Positions 25,780-36,200 of a stretch of 64,000 nucleotides of DNA are shown in pieces. The stretch is taken from positions 1-64,000 of the forward strand of contig DASPIZ010000110.1 in NCBI GenBank assembly GCA_035628875.1. Direction: 5' to 3'. Numbering within the stretch: the stretch's first letter is position 1; each line of letters opens with the position of its first letter. Under the pieces are notes generated by a model. It had not been told where the DNA came from. It was given only the letters and a program-made list of their open reading frames with translations, and ran no database searches. The translations under genes and the position numbers were made by a program. This DNA is from Ohtaekwangia sp035628875. Its GTDB lineage: Bacteria > Bacteroidota > Bacteroidia > Cytophagales > Cyclobacteriaceae.

Positions 25780-25906
25780 GCGATAGCACCTCACCGCGGA
25801 GGCGCTGAGACGCTAAGTTTCGCAAAGTGAATCCTATTTAACACTTCGCGTGCCGCTGCGTCTTCGCGACTTCGCGGTGAGAAAAACACGACCATTGTAC
25901 TATCGC
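25780..25906. repeat. Large nested hairpin with CGCGAAG-type repeats
   Basis: Outer arms are GCGATAG (25780-25786) and CTATCGC (25900-25906). Inner arms are CTCACCGCG (25790-25798) and CGCGGTGAG (25873-25881). Between them, two runs of about 28 bp built from GCGCTGAGACGC-like and GCGTCTTCGCGAC-like units are largely complementary. Most of the 127 bp can fold into one imperfect stem. Confidence 0.75.
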
Positions 25907-26026
25907 AATTTGATAAATACGCTTAACCGCAAACATAGGGAGGCGCTGAGACGGGGAGGTACACTAAGTTGAATCAATAATAAACTGAAGTGTAAATTAA
26001 GGAATTGGAATCACTTCGTATCACAA

Positions 26027-26146
26027 AACCAACCTCAAACATCAGACATCAAACTTCAAACAACTTTCGAAAAACCATTCGTTATCTAAGCGCCACCTTT
26101 GAATCTTGAACCTTGGACTTCGAACTTCGAAACATTGAACTTCTGT
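26027..26146 (-). repeat. Compound heptad repeat, copy 2 (TCAAAC / core / TTGAAC)
   Basis: CTCAAAC ATCAGAC ATCAAAC TTCAAAC, then a core with CATTCGTTATC, then TTTGAAT CTTGAAC CTTGGAC TTCGAAC TTCGAAA. The period is seven bases throughout. It runs up to the region just before the acyltransferase start. Confidence 0.75.
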
Positions 26147-26199
26147 ACTTTCAGTACATCAGCATCAATGTGTTGTTTAAACTGATTACCTTTGGTGCA

Positions 26200-27135
26200 A
26201 TGCCTAACTTTCGAGCCGTTCGTAGAAAGATCAAATATCGATTTCTCTATTTCCTGATAAAATTCTTTATGACCATCGCGAATGTGATGCCGCGTACCAT
26301 CTGGCTTAGCTTGTGTGGCGGTTTAGGATGGCTGGCGTATGTCTTTGCCGCCAAATCAAGAAAACAAACGCTCAGCCACCTTACGCTTGCTTTCGAAAAG
26401 GAAAAATCGCCCGCTGAACTGAAGAGAATTTCGCGCGAGGTTTTTATCATGCTGGGAAAAAACGCAGGCGATGTATTGCGGTCGGCGGGTGTATCCTCGC
26501 TCGATGAATTGAATAAATTCGTTGTAATGAAAGGATTCGAAAATTTTGAAGAAGCAAATGCACGCGGAAATGGTGTTGTTTTCGTGGCTTGTCACATGGG
26601 TGCTTTCGAACTTCAAATCACGAGCATGGCTTTACGAAAACTTAATTTTATGGTGATTGGAACGCCATTGAAAGATAAAAGACTAAATGACTTAATGTGG
26701 AGGCATCGGAATAAAAATGGAACGAATGCTGTAGAGCGTGATAAGGCTACATTTCCAATGCTTAAAGTTCTCAAGGCTGGTGGATCCGTTGCGCTGTTGA
26801 TCGACCAGGACACCACAAAAGTAAAAAGCACCTTCGTTGACTTTTTTGGAATGACGGCCAGTACACCAGTAGGCGCTGCGTTGCTTGCTATGAAAACAGG
26901 TGCTGCTGTGCTTCCCGCTTTTAGCCACCTTGGTGATGATGGCATGCAACACATTGAAATACTTCCAGAAATACAGGTTCGTAATACAGGCAACGAAGAA
27001 GACGATATTCAATTCAACACCCAGGTTTTTACACAGTGTATTGAAGATCGTATCCGACAATATCCCGAACAGTGGATTTGGATGCATGAGCGTTGGAAGA
27101 CAAAAATACCGAAGTCAGAAGTGATTTTGGATTAA
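26200..27135 (+). CDS. LpxL/HtrB-type lipid A acyltransferase
   Basis: Inner-membrane acyltransferase of the bacterial lipid A biosynthesis (LpxL/HtrB) family, adding secondary acyl chains to lipid A precursors or related lipids. The start at 26200 is chosen because the ATG at 26113 lies in the heptad repeat. The N-terminal helix (YFLIKFFMTIANVMPRTIW) anchors it. The catalytic HX4E motif is at His132-Glu137 (ACHMGAFEL), and LLIDQDTTKVKSTFVDFFGM is the second conserved block. The 311-residue length is normal. It points towards the DEAD-box gene. Confidence 0.9.
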   Translation: MPNFRAVRRKIKYRFLYFLIKFFMTIANVMPRTIWLSLCGGLGWLAYVFAAKSRKQTLSHLTLAFEKEKSPAELKRISREVFIMLGKNAGDVLRSAGVSSLDELNKFVVMKGFENFEEANARGNGVVFVACHMGAFELQITSMALRKLNFMVIGTPLKDKRLNDLMWRHRNKNGTNAVERDKATFPMLKVLKAGGSVALLIDQDTTKVKSTFVDFFGMTASTPVGAALLAMKTGAAVLPAFSHLGDDGMQHIEILPEIQVRNTGNEEDDIQFNTQVFTQCIEDRIRQYPEQWIWMHERWKTKIPKSEVILD

Positions 27136-27157
27136 GTTTTAATCAAGCAGCAAATCG

Positions 27158-28483
27158 TTAACTCGCAACTTCAATCTTCACCTTTATCTTTTTCAACTTT
27201 TCGTCTTTTACAGCGGATAAAATCTTCGGTACGAGCTGACGTTTTACAGCAATATAGGAAGCGTGATCAAGTATTGTGATCAACCCCAGGTCGTCACCTT
27301 TTAATCCTGCTTTTTTCATGAGTAGTCCTGCGATGTCTCCCTTGCTTATTTTGTCTTTTTTACCAGCACTGATATATAAACACGCATAGCCAGGGGGTGG
27401 CGGCAAGTGAAGTCGTTTACTGACCTTCTCTTCCGGTATCATTTTATCCAGGTAATCAGGAAGTGCTTCATCATTAGCAAGAATTAAGTAAGCTTTTCCG
27501 TGCGCATGCATGCGTGCGGTGCGACCATTTCGATGAATGAATGCCTCTTCTTTTGGTGGTAATTGATAATGCACAACATGTTTTATTTCCGGGATATCCA
27601 GTCCGCGCGCGGCGAGATCTGTCGCGATTAATACATTATGCGCGCCGCCCCTGAACTTGATTAGATTTTTCTCCCGATCAATCTGTTCCATCGCGCCGTG
27701 CAGTATCCCGTGTTCGAAATTATAATTGCGGAATAATAAGCTGATGCGTTCAACGGCGTCTCTGTGGTTGCAGAAAATCAGACAAACTTCCTGGTTAAAT
27801 CCGGCCACCAGACGCATGAGCGTTTCCACTTTATCCGTACTGTTCGTATGAACTAACCGCAGCTGAAGCTTAGTATCATCTTCATCTGTCAGGTAATTTA
27901 GCGTTTCCACATCCCGGAAAGGAAGAAAGTCTGGCAAGTCCGATAAATCCGTTGCGGAAGTAAGGATGTGTTGCTGTTTCCCCGAAAGGGCCTTAAAAGT
28001 AATTTTTAACTGGTCGTGAAATCCCATCTGCAGGGACTTATCAAATTCATCCAGCACAACAATTTTAACCAATGACGGATCAAATGATTTGCGTTCAATG
28101 TGATCGGCCAGTCGTCCGGGTGTGGCGATGAGTAACGCCGGTGCATCGCTCAAACTATTCAATTCTATTTTCAATGAATGACCACCGTAACAGCAACTTA
28201 CTTTATACGACGTCTTCATTGACTTGAAAACCTGTTCAATCTGCAGTGCCAGTTCCCGTGAAGGAGCAACCACTATGGCTTGAACACCTTTGTCTTTCGG
28301 ATTAAGCTTGTTTAGGACGGCGATGAGGTATGCGAAGGTTTTTCCAGAACCGGTGGGTGAAAGAAGCAAAAGGTGAGCAATGGAACGCGACTTATCAATC
28401 ACATCTTGCTGCATGGGGTTAAACTCCGGAAAGGAAAGGTTCTTCAAAAACTGTGCGTAAACTACGTTGGGATTCTCTTGCAT
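27158..28483 (-). CDS. DEAD-box RNA helicase (DbpA-like)
   Basis: ATP-dependent RNA helicase, about 441 residues from the second ATG (28501 is an alternative). Core motifs are PTGSGKT (I), PSRELALQ (Ia), DEFD (II, in place of DEAD), SAT (III) and HRNGRTAR (VI). The C-terminal about 75 residues (YISAGKKDKISKGDIAGLL, KGDDLGLITILDHASYIAV) form a DbpA-type RNA-binding domain, which targets 23S rRNA in Escherichia coli DbpA. A role in ribosome assembly is therefore likely. The gene is convergent with the acyltransferase and divergent from the permease gene. Confidence 0.93.
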   Translation of the reverse strand: MQENPNVVYAQFLKNLSFPEFNPMQQDVIDKSRSIAHLLLLSPTGSGKTFAYLIAVLNKLNPKDKGVQAIVVAPSRELALQIEQVFKSMKTSYKVSCCYGGHSLKIELNSLSDAPALLIATPGRLADHIERKSFDPSLVKIVVLDEFDKSLQMGFHDQLKITFKALSGKQQHILTSATDLSDLPDFLPFRDVETLNYLTDEDDTKLQLRLVHTNSTDKVETLMRLVAGFNQEVCLIFCNHRDAVERISLLFRNYNFEHGILHGAMEQIDREKNLIKFRGGAHNVLIATDLAARGLDIPEIKHVVHYQLPPKEEAFIHRNGRTARMHAHGKAYLILANDEALPDYLDKMIPEEKVSKRLHLPPPPGYACLYISAGKKDKISKGDIAGLLMKKAGLKGDDLGLITILDHASYIAVKRQLVPKILSAVKDEKLKKIKVKIEVAS

Positions 28484-28613
28484 CTGCCAAAGGTACTGCA
28501 TTCATAGATGGTTTTAATTAATTTGTTTAATCTGGAATTTTTATCAAAAACGCTTTAACACGTATACGGCCATTTAAAAAAATATTACTTTAGGGACACC
28601 ATAACCCCGCCTC

Positions 28614-31022
28614 ATGCTTAAACACTACTGGAACGCTGCTATTCGAAATCTGTTTCGGAATAAAATATTTACATCGATTAACATCGTTGGTCTTTCACTT
28701 AGTATTGCCATTTTCCTTGCACTGAGTGGTTACGTTACATACCAATTCAGTTATGATAAGTTTTATGACGATGGAGATCGCATCTATCGGATAGATTATT
28801 ATGAGTATCAGCAAGGTCAGGCCGTATTGCGAAGTTCCAGAACACATGATCGCACAGCGCTGCTGGTACATGAATATGTGCCGCAGGTGGAGGCTGTAAC
28901 ACGGGTGTATAATGAAAAGGCCTATGTGTTCACAGAGGATGTTCGCATTGTTGACCAGGACATGTTATTTGCAGACAGCTCTTTTTTTAAAGTATTTCCC
29001 GTTAAGGTGATCAGTGGTTCGGCACATGATGCGCTCACACCACCGAAAACCGTTATGGTTTCTGCATCACAGGCAAAGGTCTATTTTGGAAATGAGGATC
29101 CTATAGGTAAAACGCTTTATTTCAATGAACGACTACCCTTCATCGTCACTGGCGTGTTTGAAGATATCCCAAAGAATTCGTCCTTGGATTTTGATTTTCT
29201 ACTATCATGGTCTACAATGCCTTTTTATGGCTGGGTTTCCAAAGAAGGCACCTTCGCCACACCATGGACGTTTACATTTGTCAAGCTTCAGGAACATACA
29301 AACGACATAACCTCCATTAACGCCGCATTAACGTCGATGGCAAATGAGCATATTACGACGCTTGAGAAACGGGGACACATAGCAAAACAAGAACTTCGTC
29401 CTTACGAATCATTACACTTGTCTTCGGGGTTGTCAGGGGAAATAAAACCCGGAGTGAATGAAACCTTGTTGTATACTTTGATCTCCCTGGCCGTTTTTAT
29501 TCTCGTAGCAGCATGGATCAACTATATTAACCTTTCGCTAGCACAATCACTCGAACGCGCTGATGAAATCGGCGTGCGGAAAGTTTTCGGCGCGAGCAGA
29601 ATGATTATCAGCGGGCAATTTTTGCTACAAGCCTTTATACTTTCCGTATTAACTTTTTGTACAGGATTAGGTTTGTATTCTATTTTCACGGGACCTCTCG
29701 CCCACTTGCTTTTTACTGATTTTACCTTCGCACAACCGGAGCGGTTAACGTGGATGGTTTATTTTTTTGGTTTCGTCGTCTGTACAACACTTGTGGCTTT
29801 CTATCCTGCATATTTTATTTCGAAGTATAAACCTGCCTTAATACTAAAGAACAAATTGGGAAATGGTAAAGGACGCGTTAACGTGTTGCATCAATCGCTG
29901 ATGATTTTTCAATTGTTTCTCGCGGTTGGAATTGTCGGGGTTACCATGATCGCGGGACGACAAATTGCGTTCATGCGTGCGTTCGACGCTGGGTTCAATG
30001 CAAGGCAAACAATAAGCCTGCGTGGGCCAGCATCCACCAATTCGGATTCGTTACGGCACTCACGGTTCATTTCATTCCGGAATGAGGTGTTGCAACATGC
30101 TGCTTTTAAATCTGGAACATCTTCGATGAACATTCCTGGAGAAGAGATCCGGTATCACGACGAAAGCGTACATGCCGTAGGTCCGGATACACAGAAGAAA
30201 CAATCGTTTCAGGTGATGTGGATTGACGAAGGTTATCAGGAAACATTTGGTATCACACTGCTAGGCGGAAGAAATTTTAATCCGAAAGAACCTGGCACAA
30301 CGTGCATCATTAACGAATCAGCCGCATTGGCACTGGGATATGAAAAACCGGAGGATGCTGTTAATACCTCTATTGTAACGAACGATAACAAAACTGTTAC
30401 GATCATCGGGCTTTGGAAAGATTATCACCATGAATCGGTTCGTAAAGCCATAGATCCTATTCTGTTCTTTCATCGTCATCCACATGAATACGGATATTAC
30501 TCCTTCCAGATACAATCGCGCCAGGGCGACTTTTTGCATACGTTACAGCAGATCTGGAACAAGCACTATCCCAACGATACATTTACGTACTACTTTATGG
30601 ATCGCTTCTTTGAAGAGCAATACAAATCCGATCAGCTTTTTGCTTCTCTCCTGAATATCTTTAGTATTATTTCCATGACGGTCGCATGTCTTGGATTGTT
30701 TGGGATGGCTTCTCTTGCCATGGTAAAACGTACAAAAGAAATTGGTGTTCGTAAAGTGTTAGGTGCAACAGCCTGGAATATTGTGATGATGCTTTCAAAA
30801 AGCTACGTAAGGTTGATCCTGATCAGTTGTGCTTTTGCTTTTCCGATAACGTATTACTTTGCCATGCAATGGCTTAAAGGATTTGCGTACCAAATAGATA
30901 TCAGCTGGTGGATGATTTTGCTGCCGGGTATCATCGTGCTTTCAGCAACTTTACTCACCATTTCAGGCCAATCCATCCGCGCAGCGCTGGCCAACCCGGC
31001 AAAGACATTGCGCGATCAGTAG
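28614..31022 (+). CDS. FtsX/MacB-type ABC transporter permease
   Basis: An 802-residue inner-membrane protein with the double MacB_PCD + FtsX layout frequent in Bacteroidota. One transmembrane helix occurs near residues 20-42 (FTSINIVGLSLSIAIFLALS), then a large periplasmic domain. Three helices surround about 290-400 with GVRKVFGASR. A second MacB periplasmic domain follows, and a last FtsX domain has EIGVRKVLGATAWN. Such proteins usually work with a separate ATPase in lipoprotein or peptide export and mechanotransmission, but no ATPase gene is adjacent. A weak TAnnTTTG-like box precedes it. Substrate unknown. Confidence 0.92.
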   Translation: MLKHYWNAAIRNLFRNKIFTSINIVGLSLSIAIFLALSGYVTYQFSYDKFYDDGDRIYRIDYYEYQQGQAVLRSSRTHDRTALLVHEYVPQVEAVTRVYNEKAYVFTEDVRIVDQDMLFADSSFFKVFPVKVISGSAHDALTPPKTVMVSASQAKVYFGNEDPIGKTLYFNERLPFIVTGVFEDIPKNSSLDFDFLLSWSTMPFYGWVSKEGTFATPWTFTFVKLQEHTNDITSINAALTSMANEHITTLEKRGHIAKQELRPYESLHLSSGLSGEIKPGVNETLLYTLISLAVFILVAAWINYINLSLAQSLERADEIGVRKVFGASRMIISGQFLLQAFILSVLTFCTGLGLYSIFTGPLAHLLFTDFTFAQPERLTWMVYFFGFVVCTTLVAFYPAYFISKYKPALILKNKLGNGKGRVNVLHQSLMIFQLFLAVGIVGVTMIAGRQIAFMRAFDAGFNARQTISLRGPASTNSDSLRHSRFISFRNEVLQHAAFKSGTSSMNIPGEEIRYHDESVHAVGPDTQKKQSFQVMWIDEGYQETFGITLLGGRNFNPKEPGTTCIINESAALALGYEKPEDAVNTSIVTNDNKTVTIIGLWKDYHHESVRKAIDPILFFHRHPHEYGYYSFQIQSRQGDFLHTLQQIWNKHYPNDTFTYYFMDRFFEEQYKSDQLFASLLNIFSIISMTVACLGLFGMASLAMVKRTKEIGVRKVLGATAWNIVMMLSKSYVRLILISCAFAFPITYYFAMQWLKGFAYQIDISWWMILLPGIIVLSATLLTISGQSIRAALANPAKTLRDQ

Positions 31023-31491
31023 CGCATGGAATTGGAGGTATAGATTGGAGTTGAATTTTCGGTACAAACTTATTGCGTGTTTTGTGCTAACTGAATTATG
31101 CAATTTTCTGTACGTTGAAATTTGTCATTTTCGATCCGATCAGAACAATTCTGCAAAAGGTAAAGTAGCCAGTATAGACAGCACAGTGTAAAGAACGAAA
31201 TCGTTGTCAATGAAGCTGTCCAAGAATTCCAGCTTAATGCGTCTGTATCATGTCCATTTGTTGTGCACCATCTCAACCTACAAAAATACCGATGACCTGG
31301 GTTCATACCATATACACCATTATAAATTATCTACAAACTAGTGCTTTGTTGTTTCGGAACGAGTGCGGACGCGGAGAATGGTTTCGTTATTGGTATCAAA
31401 CGTCGAGCACAACCAAAACAGAAGAAGCCGTCCCAAACTTTGAGACGGCTTCTTTCAACATGTAGTTGTCTTAAAATTTAAATGCTACTCA
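31023..31491. other. Gene-free stretch downstream of the permease and susD genes
   Basis: 469 bp between convergent genes. I see no credible gene on either strand, only the terminator at 31422-31454. Confidence 0.65.
31422..31454 (-). terminator. Rho-independent terminator of the susC-susD operon
   Basis: AAGAAGCCGTC (31422-31432) and GACGGCTTCTT (31444-31454) form an 11-bp perfect stem with an 11-nt loop, 37 bp after the susD stop. On the minus strand it is followed by CTGTTTTGG, a modest U-tract. Confidence 0.85.
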
Positions 31492-33183
31492 CTACTCTGG
31501 AGACGTTACATAGTTTTTGCCTGTGTCCCACCAGATTCTGGTATTAACGACATCAGGTCCGCCAAGCAAGGTAACACCCTTGTTATATTCAGACTCATTG
31601 ATCTGAGCTTCATTGTTTGGGTACTGAACGCGTTTGATGTAGTTCGCAGGATCTTTCACATCGGTGCTCTGATTAGGCCATATTGCCGTATACCGATCCA
31701 TCGCCACTTCGGTGCGCGGCAAATTCAATCTCCGTTTGTCGTTCCAGGCTTCCTGCGACATGTCGGGAAACAACGCCAAGTACTTTTGGGTGATGATCTT
31801 TTCTAATACCGTATTACCGTCACTTCCATCAGGCGCCATATCTCCGGTGTTGTCATCAAAATTTGCACTTGTTCCGGCTTCATTCGTTGCCGTAGAAGCC
31901 AGGTATGCATCAGCCTGATCACTAACTCCCCATGTTGAAAACGATGCTCTTACGCCTGCCTCATAGAGTGCCTTCGCGTCGCCTTCCGTATATTCTCTAA
32001 GGGCAGCTTCAGCTTGCAGGAATAGGACTTCCTCGTAAAGAAACAAATCATACGGACGATTTACATATGGCGTACCTCCATTGTATAAAAATCCAACCTC
32101 CGAAAAATCTACAGATTCATAATCAGCCGTTGATAATTCTGGATGATTTGTGATGTTCAAACCATCAGGACGTCCTTTCCAGTCGCCGGTTTGGAAAGCA
32201 GGATCAAACATAACAGGTCCGCGCGGATCTACTTTAGCAGGGTGATCTGCTAAAGCAACGTTGCTTCGTTTGTTCTTTAAATCAGTGGGAAAATCGATGC
32301 CTCCTATTCCGGTAAGAAGTTTCTCCATGCTCTTGGTCATGTTCAAAGGCCCTCCCCAGCTGATCTGGAACATGGTGTAATTATAGTCCTGACCCCAACC
32401 CCCGTTAGCAGTTGGAAGTTTGGCATTGTTCGCTGCACTTTCCATTACACCAGCTTCAATAGCCTTTATTGCCTCTGCTTTTGCTAAATTCTCATTTACT
32501 TCAGTTAACCGCATGGCTAGACGCAAATGCAGTGAATTACAGAATCTGCGCCATTTTTCTTTGTCATTCTGAAAAAGGATATCATACCGGTTATTTCTAA
32601 AAATCGGATTGGTATTCTCCGCTGATAGGATTGTATTTGCCTTAGCCAGTTCTTCAAAAAACTCCGTATAAATATCTTCCGCTGAACGATATGGAGGATT
32701 ATTTACTACTTCTCCTTCGTAACTGGCAAACGGAATAGGTCCGAACCAATCCACACCCACAGCAGCAACCCATACACGCCAGATCATAGCCACAGCTTTC
32801 GCATTTGCAATAGTTTCGGGATCACTTTCCTCCAAACCGCGTAACACAAGATTCATATTTGCGATACCTGTCTGAACTCTACGGAACATCCGGGAACTCC
32901 AATCCTGATCCATCTGATAATAACGCGTAGCGAAATTACCACCGTCCAACATCTGCGAATAAAAATCCACCATCAATGACTTTACACGTTGCTCATCATC
33001 ACCTTCGATGGCCGGTACGCTTGATCTGAAAATAGAACCTAATGCAGCCTCCTGAAAATTATAGTCAGCCTTATTATTTGGAAGATTCGGGTTTGTATTC
33101 ATATCTCCGAAATCATCACAGGCAAACGGAACACCCGTTAGCAGCAATCCAATAATTAATATTTTAATTTTTTTCATGTTCAT
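31492..33183 (-). CDS. susD-like: SusD/RagB-like nutrient-binding outer-membrane lipoprotein
   Basis: A surface lipoprotein that forms the lid of a SusC pore. 563 residues; the signal ends LTGVPFAC, giving a lipidated Cys followed by acidic DDFGD. The body is of the SusD-like_2 group: MNTNPNLPNN start, helical TPR-like part, and near the C-terminus ALFPDMSQEAWNDKRRLNLP and a closing GPDVVNTRIWWD. It lies 20 bp downstream of the susC-like gene. No glycosidase, protease or regulator gene flanks the pair, so the imported nutrient cannot be inferred. Confidence 0.94.
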   Translation of the reverse strand: MNMKKIKILIIGLLLTGVPFACDDFGDMNTNPNLPNNKADYNFQEAALGSIFRSSVPAIEGDDEQRVKSLMVDFYSQMLDGGNFATRYYQMDQDWSSRMFRRVQTGIANMNLVLRGLEESDPETIANAKAVAMIWRVWVAAVGVDWFGPIPFASYEGEVVNNPPYRSAEDIYTEFFEELAKANTILSAENTNPIFRNNRYDILFQNDKEKWRRFCNSLHLRLAMRLTEVNENLAKAEAIKAIEAGVMESAANNAKLPTANGGWGQDYNYTMFQISWGGPLNMTKSMEKLLTGIGGIDFPTDLKNKRSNVALADHPAKVDPRGPVMFDPAFQTGDWKGRPDGLNITNHPELSTADYESVDFSEVGFLYNGGTPYVNRPYDLFLYEEVLFLQAEAALREYTEGDAKALYEAGVRASFSTWGVSDQADAYLASTATNEAGTSANFDDNTGDMAPDGSDGNTVLEKIITQKYLALFPDMSQEAWNDKRRLNLPRTEVAMDRYTAIWPNQSTDVKDPANYIKRVQYPNNEAQINESEYNKGVTLLGGPDVVNTRIWWDTGKNYVTSPE

Positions 33184-33203
33184 TCTTATTTTACCGTGAC
33201 CAA

Positions 33204-36200
33204 TTAAAATCCAAGCTTAACATTGAAACCGATACTCCGCATGGTTGGCATTGATGCAAATTCCATCCCAAGGGCACTACTTGAGCTGCTGTATCCTGCC
33301 TCAGGATCAAACCCTTCAGTTGTACTATAAATCATAAACAGATTACGGGCAACAATGCCTGCCTTAACCGTTTTGAAAGGAGTTTTCGATAACAATGATT
33401 GCGGCAAAGAATAATTCAATGTAAATTCTCGGAAACGAACATTGGTCGCATCGTAAATGAATTCTTCATCAATAGTAGAAATGCCTCTCCAGTATTGCTC
33501 TGCTGTAATCGCTGTTGAATTAGGCTCGCCTTCTACCTGCGTAACACCATCTACGATCAAACCTCCTTCACGATGATCGGCCGTCATTGCCAATGTACCA
33601 GCACTCGTTCCGATATTGATAGAACCCATATAAATGTCTCCACCATACGTCATATCGATCAGAAAACCCAGCGAGAGATTTTTATAACTAATCGTGTTTG
33701 ACCAACCTAATATTCCTTTGGGCAAGGCGTTGCCTAAAACCCGATCAACCCCATCTGAAACTGGTATACCGTTGGCATCAATTACTTTTTTGCCATTCTC
33801 GTCCCGTAGATAAGCAGACCCAAAGATATCGCCATAAGAACCACCTTCTTTAGCAATAATCCGAACAGGGGTTGCACCCAAACTGAGAATTTGAGTTTTA
33901 CTGGTTTCGTGTAGCTCTACCACTTTGTTTCTATTCATAGACCAGTTAATAGAGGATTCCCATCTAAAATCACCTGCTAATACGGGCGTGGTATTTAACA
34001 TAAGTTCAACACCCGTATTTTGAACATTTCCCGCATTAATTACATCAAAGAGAAAGCCAGTACCCGGAGGGATGTCGAGCTTAAGGACCTGATCATATGT
34101 ATTCGTTTTATACCATGCCACATCCAATCCGATCCGATCGCCAAAAAGAAGTTCCAATCCAGCCTCAACAGATTGAACGGATTCATGCTTCAAATTAGGG
34201 TTGGCACGAGTATCACTACGACGCACCGTCATTGACTCGCCTAGGATATTATACTCTGGCGTATAATAATCTTCAAGTTTGTAAAAATCGGCATCGTTAC
34301 CAACCTGCGCCCATGAAGCACGTAGTTTTCCAAAGGAAAGAGGACCAAGATTTTTCATTGTTTCAGTGAACACCCAACTTGCACCCACTGATGGATAGAA
34401 GTACGAGTTATTGTCAACTGGCAGTGTTGACGCCCAATCGTTACGACCTGTCACGTCTAAAAATAATTGACCGGCATAGGATAGTGAAACCGCGCCATAT
34501 ACTGAATTAATTTGTTTTTCTTTAAGTTCAGTCACACCCCAATGTTGTTTACCAGCCCGAATGTTATATTGTTCAGGAATTTCGAGGTCGCCTGAAAATG
34601 TATTTGTTGATGAAATGGTCTGCTTCATTCTGTTTCCACCTAACGTAGCCACGATACCGATTTTATTAAAGTCCTTTTTCGCTGATAATAAGAAATCAGA
34701 ATTAATTTCTTTAAATCGTTCAGTCTGCATACGGTACGAGCCGCCTTGTTCCCAGTAAGGGTTACCCGTGGCGCGAATCGTTTCATACTTTAATGAATAA
34801 TTATCCATACCAGTACGTAGCTTAAGGCTCAGCCAATCTGTGATTGTAAAATCAAGCGCTGCAAAACCAATATAACGATCTCTTTCATCAGCATTACCGT
34901 TTCTATATGCTGACCAAAAAACGTTATTCGGCGAATTTCCATGATCAATTACATAAGACGCCGGTTTACCATCATCACGTTTCCAATTGTTGTTTTTAAA
35001 GGGTCGGTAATCAGAAAAGGCAACACTTCTAGGTCGATAGAGATTGTCATAGAAGATGTTGTTTGGATCGAGTGCAATCGAAATACGGTTGTCAGAATTT
35101 TGATTGATGTAGTTCATCTTACCGTCAAATGACAACCAACTTGTTATTTTCGCAGTCGTGCGGATGTTCACCGAAGTTCTGTCCAAACCACTGTTCGGTA
35201 CCACTGCTTTATTATCCAGTCTTGTTATTCCCGCAAGGAAAGTTAAATCTTCAACAGATTTTGAAAATTGTACGTTGTTGGTCCATGTTGTACCCGTACG
35301 TAAAAAGTCATTGTACAAATCGTTATCTCGCGCGGAATAAGGAAGCTCTCCCAATGCCATAGTTTGTGTACTGCCATCCATTTCGGGACCCCAGCTACTC
35401 TTTACATTGTTATTAAATGTGCCTCCCATCCCTTGTCCGTATTTGTTTTGGAACTTCGGAGTCATCATCGGTCTTTCGAAAGTAAAGTTTGAACTAAAGG
35501 ATAAACTTCCAGGGGAATTTTTACCGGTTTTAGTTGTAACAAGGATAACACCATTGGCTGCACGGCTACCGTATAAAGCAGCAGCTGCAGGACCTTTTAA
35601 TACAGAGATGCTTGCGATCGCATCGGGTGAAATATCACCAAGTCCGGAACCTTTGTCGATGGCACTGTTACCCCAGTAATCATCGGGTGAACTTTCAAAA
35701 TTGCTCATCGGAATTCCATCCACTACAATCAACGGTTGGTTTGAACCTGAAATGGTGTTGTTACCACGAATGGTAATACGCGTTGACCCACCAACACCGG
35801 TAGCATTTTGTTTAATCTGTACACCGGCAACTTTACCAGCGAGTGCATTAGCTACGTTCACGTCACGGGCTTCTGTTAGCTGGTCACCCGACACGCTCTG
35901 TACGGAGTATCCCAGCTCTTTCTTATCGCGTTCAATGCCAAGTGCAGTGACCACCACTTCGTTGAGCTGACTAATGTCTTCATCAAGTGAAATTGTCAGC
36001 GTTGTTGCATTTCCAACAACAACTTCCTTCGTTGCATAGCCAATAAAAGATAACACTAACATTTGATCAGCATTGGCATTGACGGTAAAATTACCTTCCG
36101 CATTAGTCGTAGTACCCGTATTGGTACCTTTTACAAGAATGGAAACACCCGGAAGTGGTTGTCCATCCGCGCTGCTTGTAACTCTGCCCGATACCGTTTG

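Larger units (their letters stand above)
25614..26199. other. Repeat-filled gene-free stretch
   Basis: 586 bp without a credible gene, holding three distinct repeat structures: an AGCT-type compound heptad block (25641-25743), a large nested hairpin of CGCGAAG-type repeats (25780-25906) with a further partial unit at about 25921-25975, and a TCAAAC/TTGAAC compound heptad block (26027-26146). Confidence 0.75.

Noticed and set aside
27158..28483. DEFD in place of DEAD as an inactivating change in the helicase
   Set aside because: The catalytic Asp-Glu and final Asp are kept; only the Ala differs, and all other motifs are intact.
31070..31306. Minus-strand 78-codon frame with some hydrophobic stretch
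   Set aside because: Low-complexity Cys/Trp-rich translation and no sensible start context; judged non-coding.
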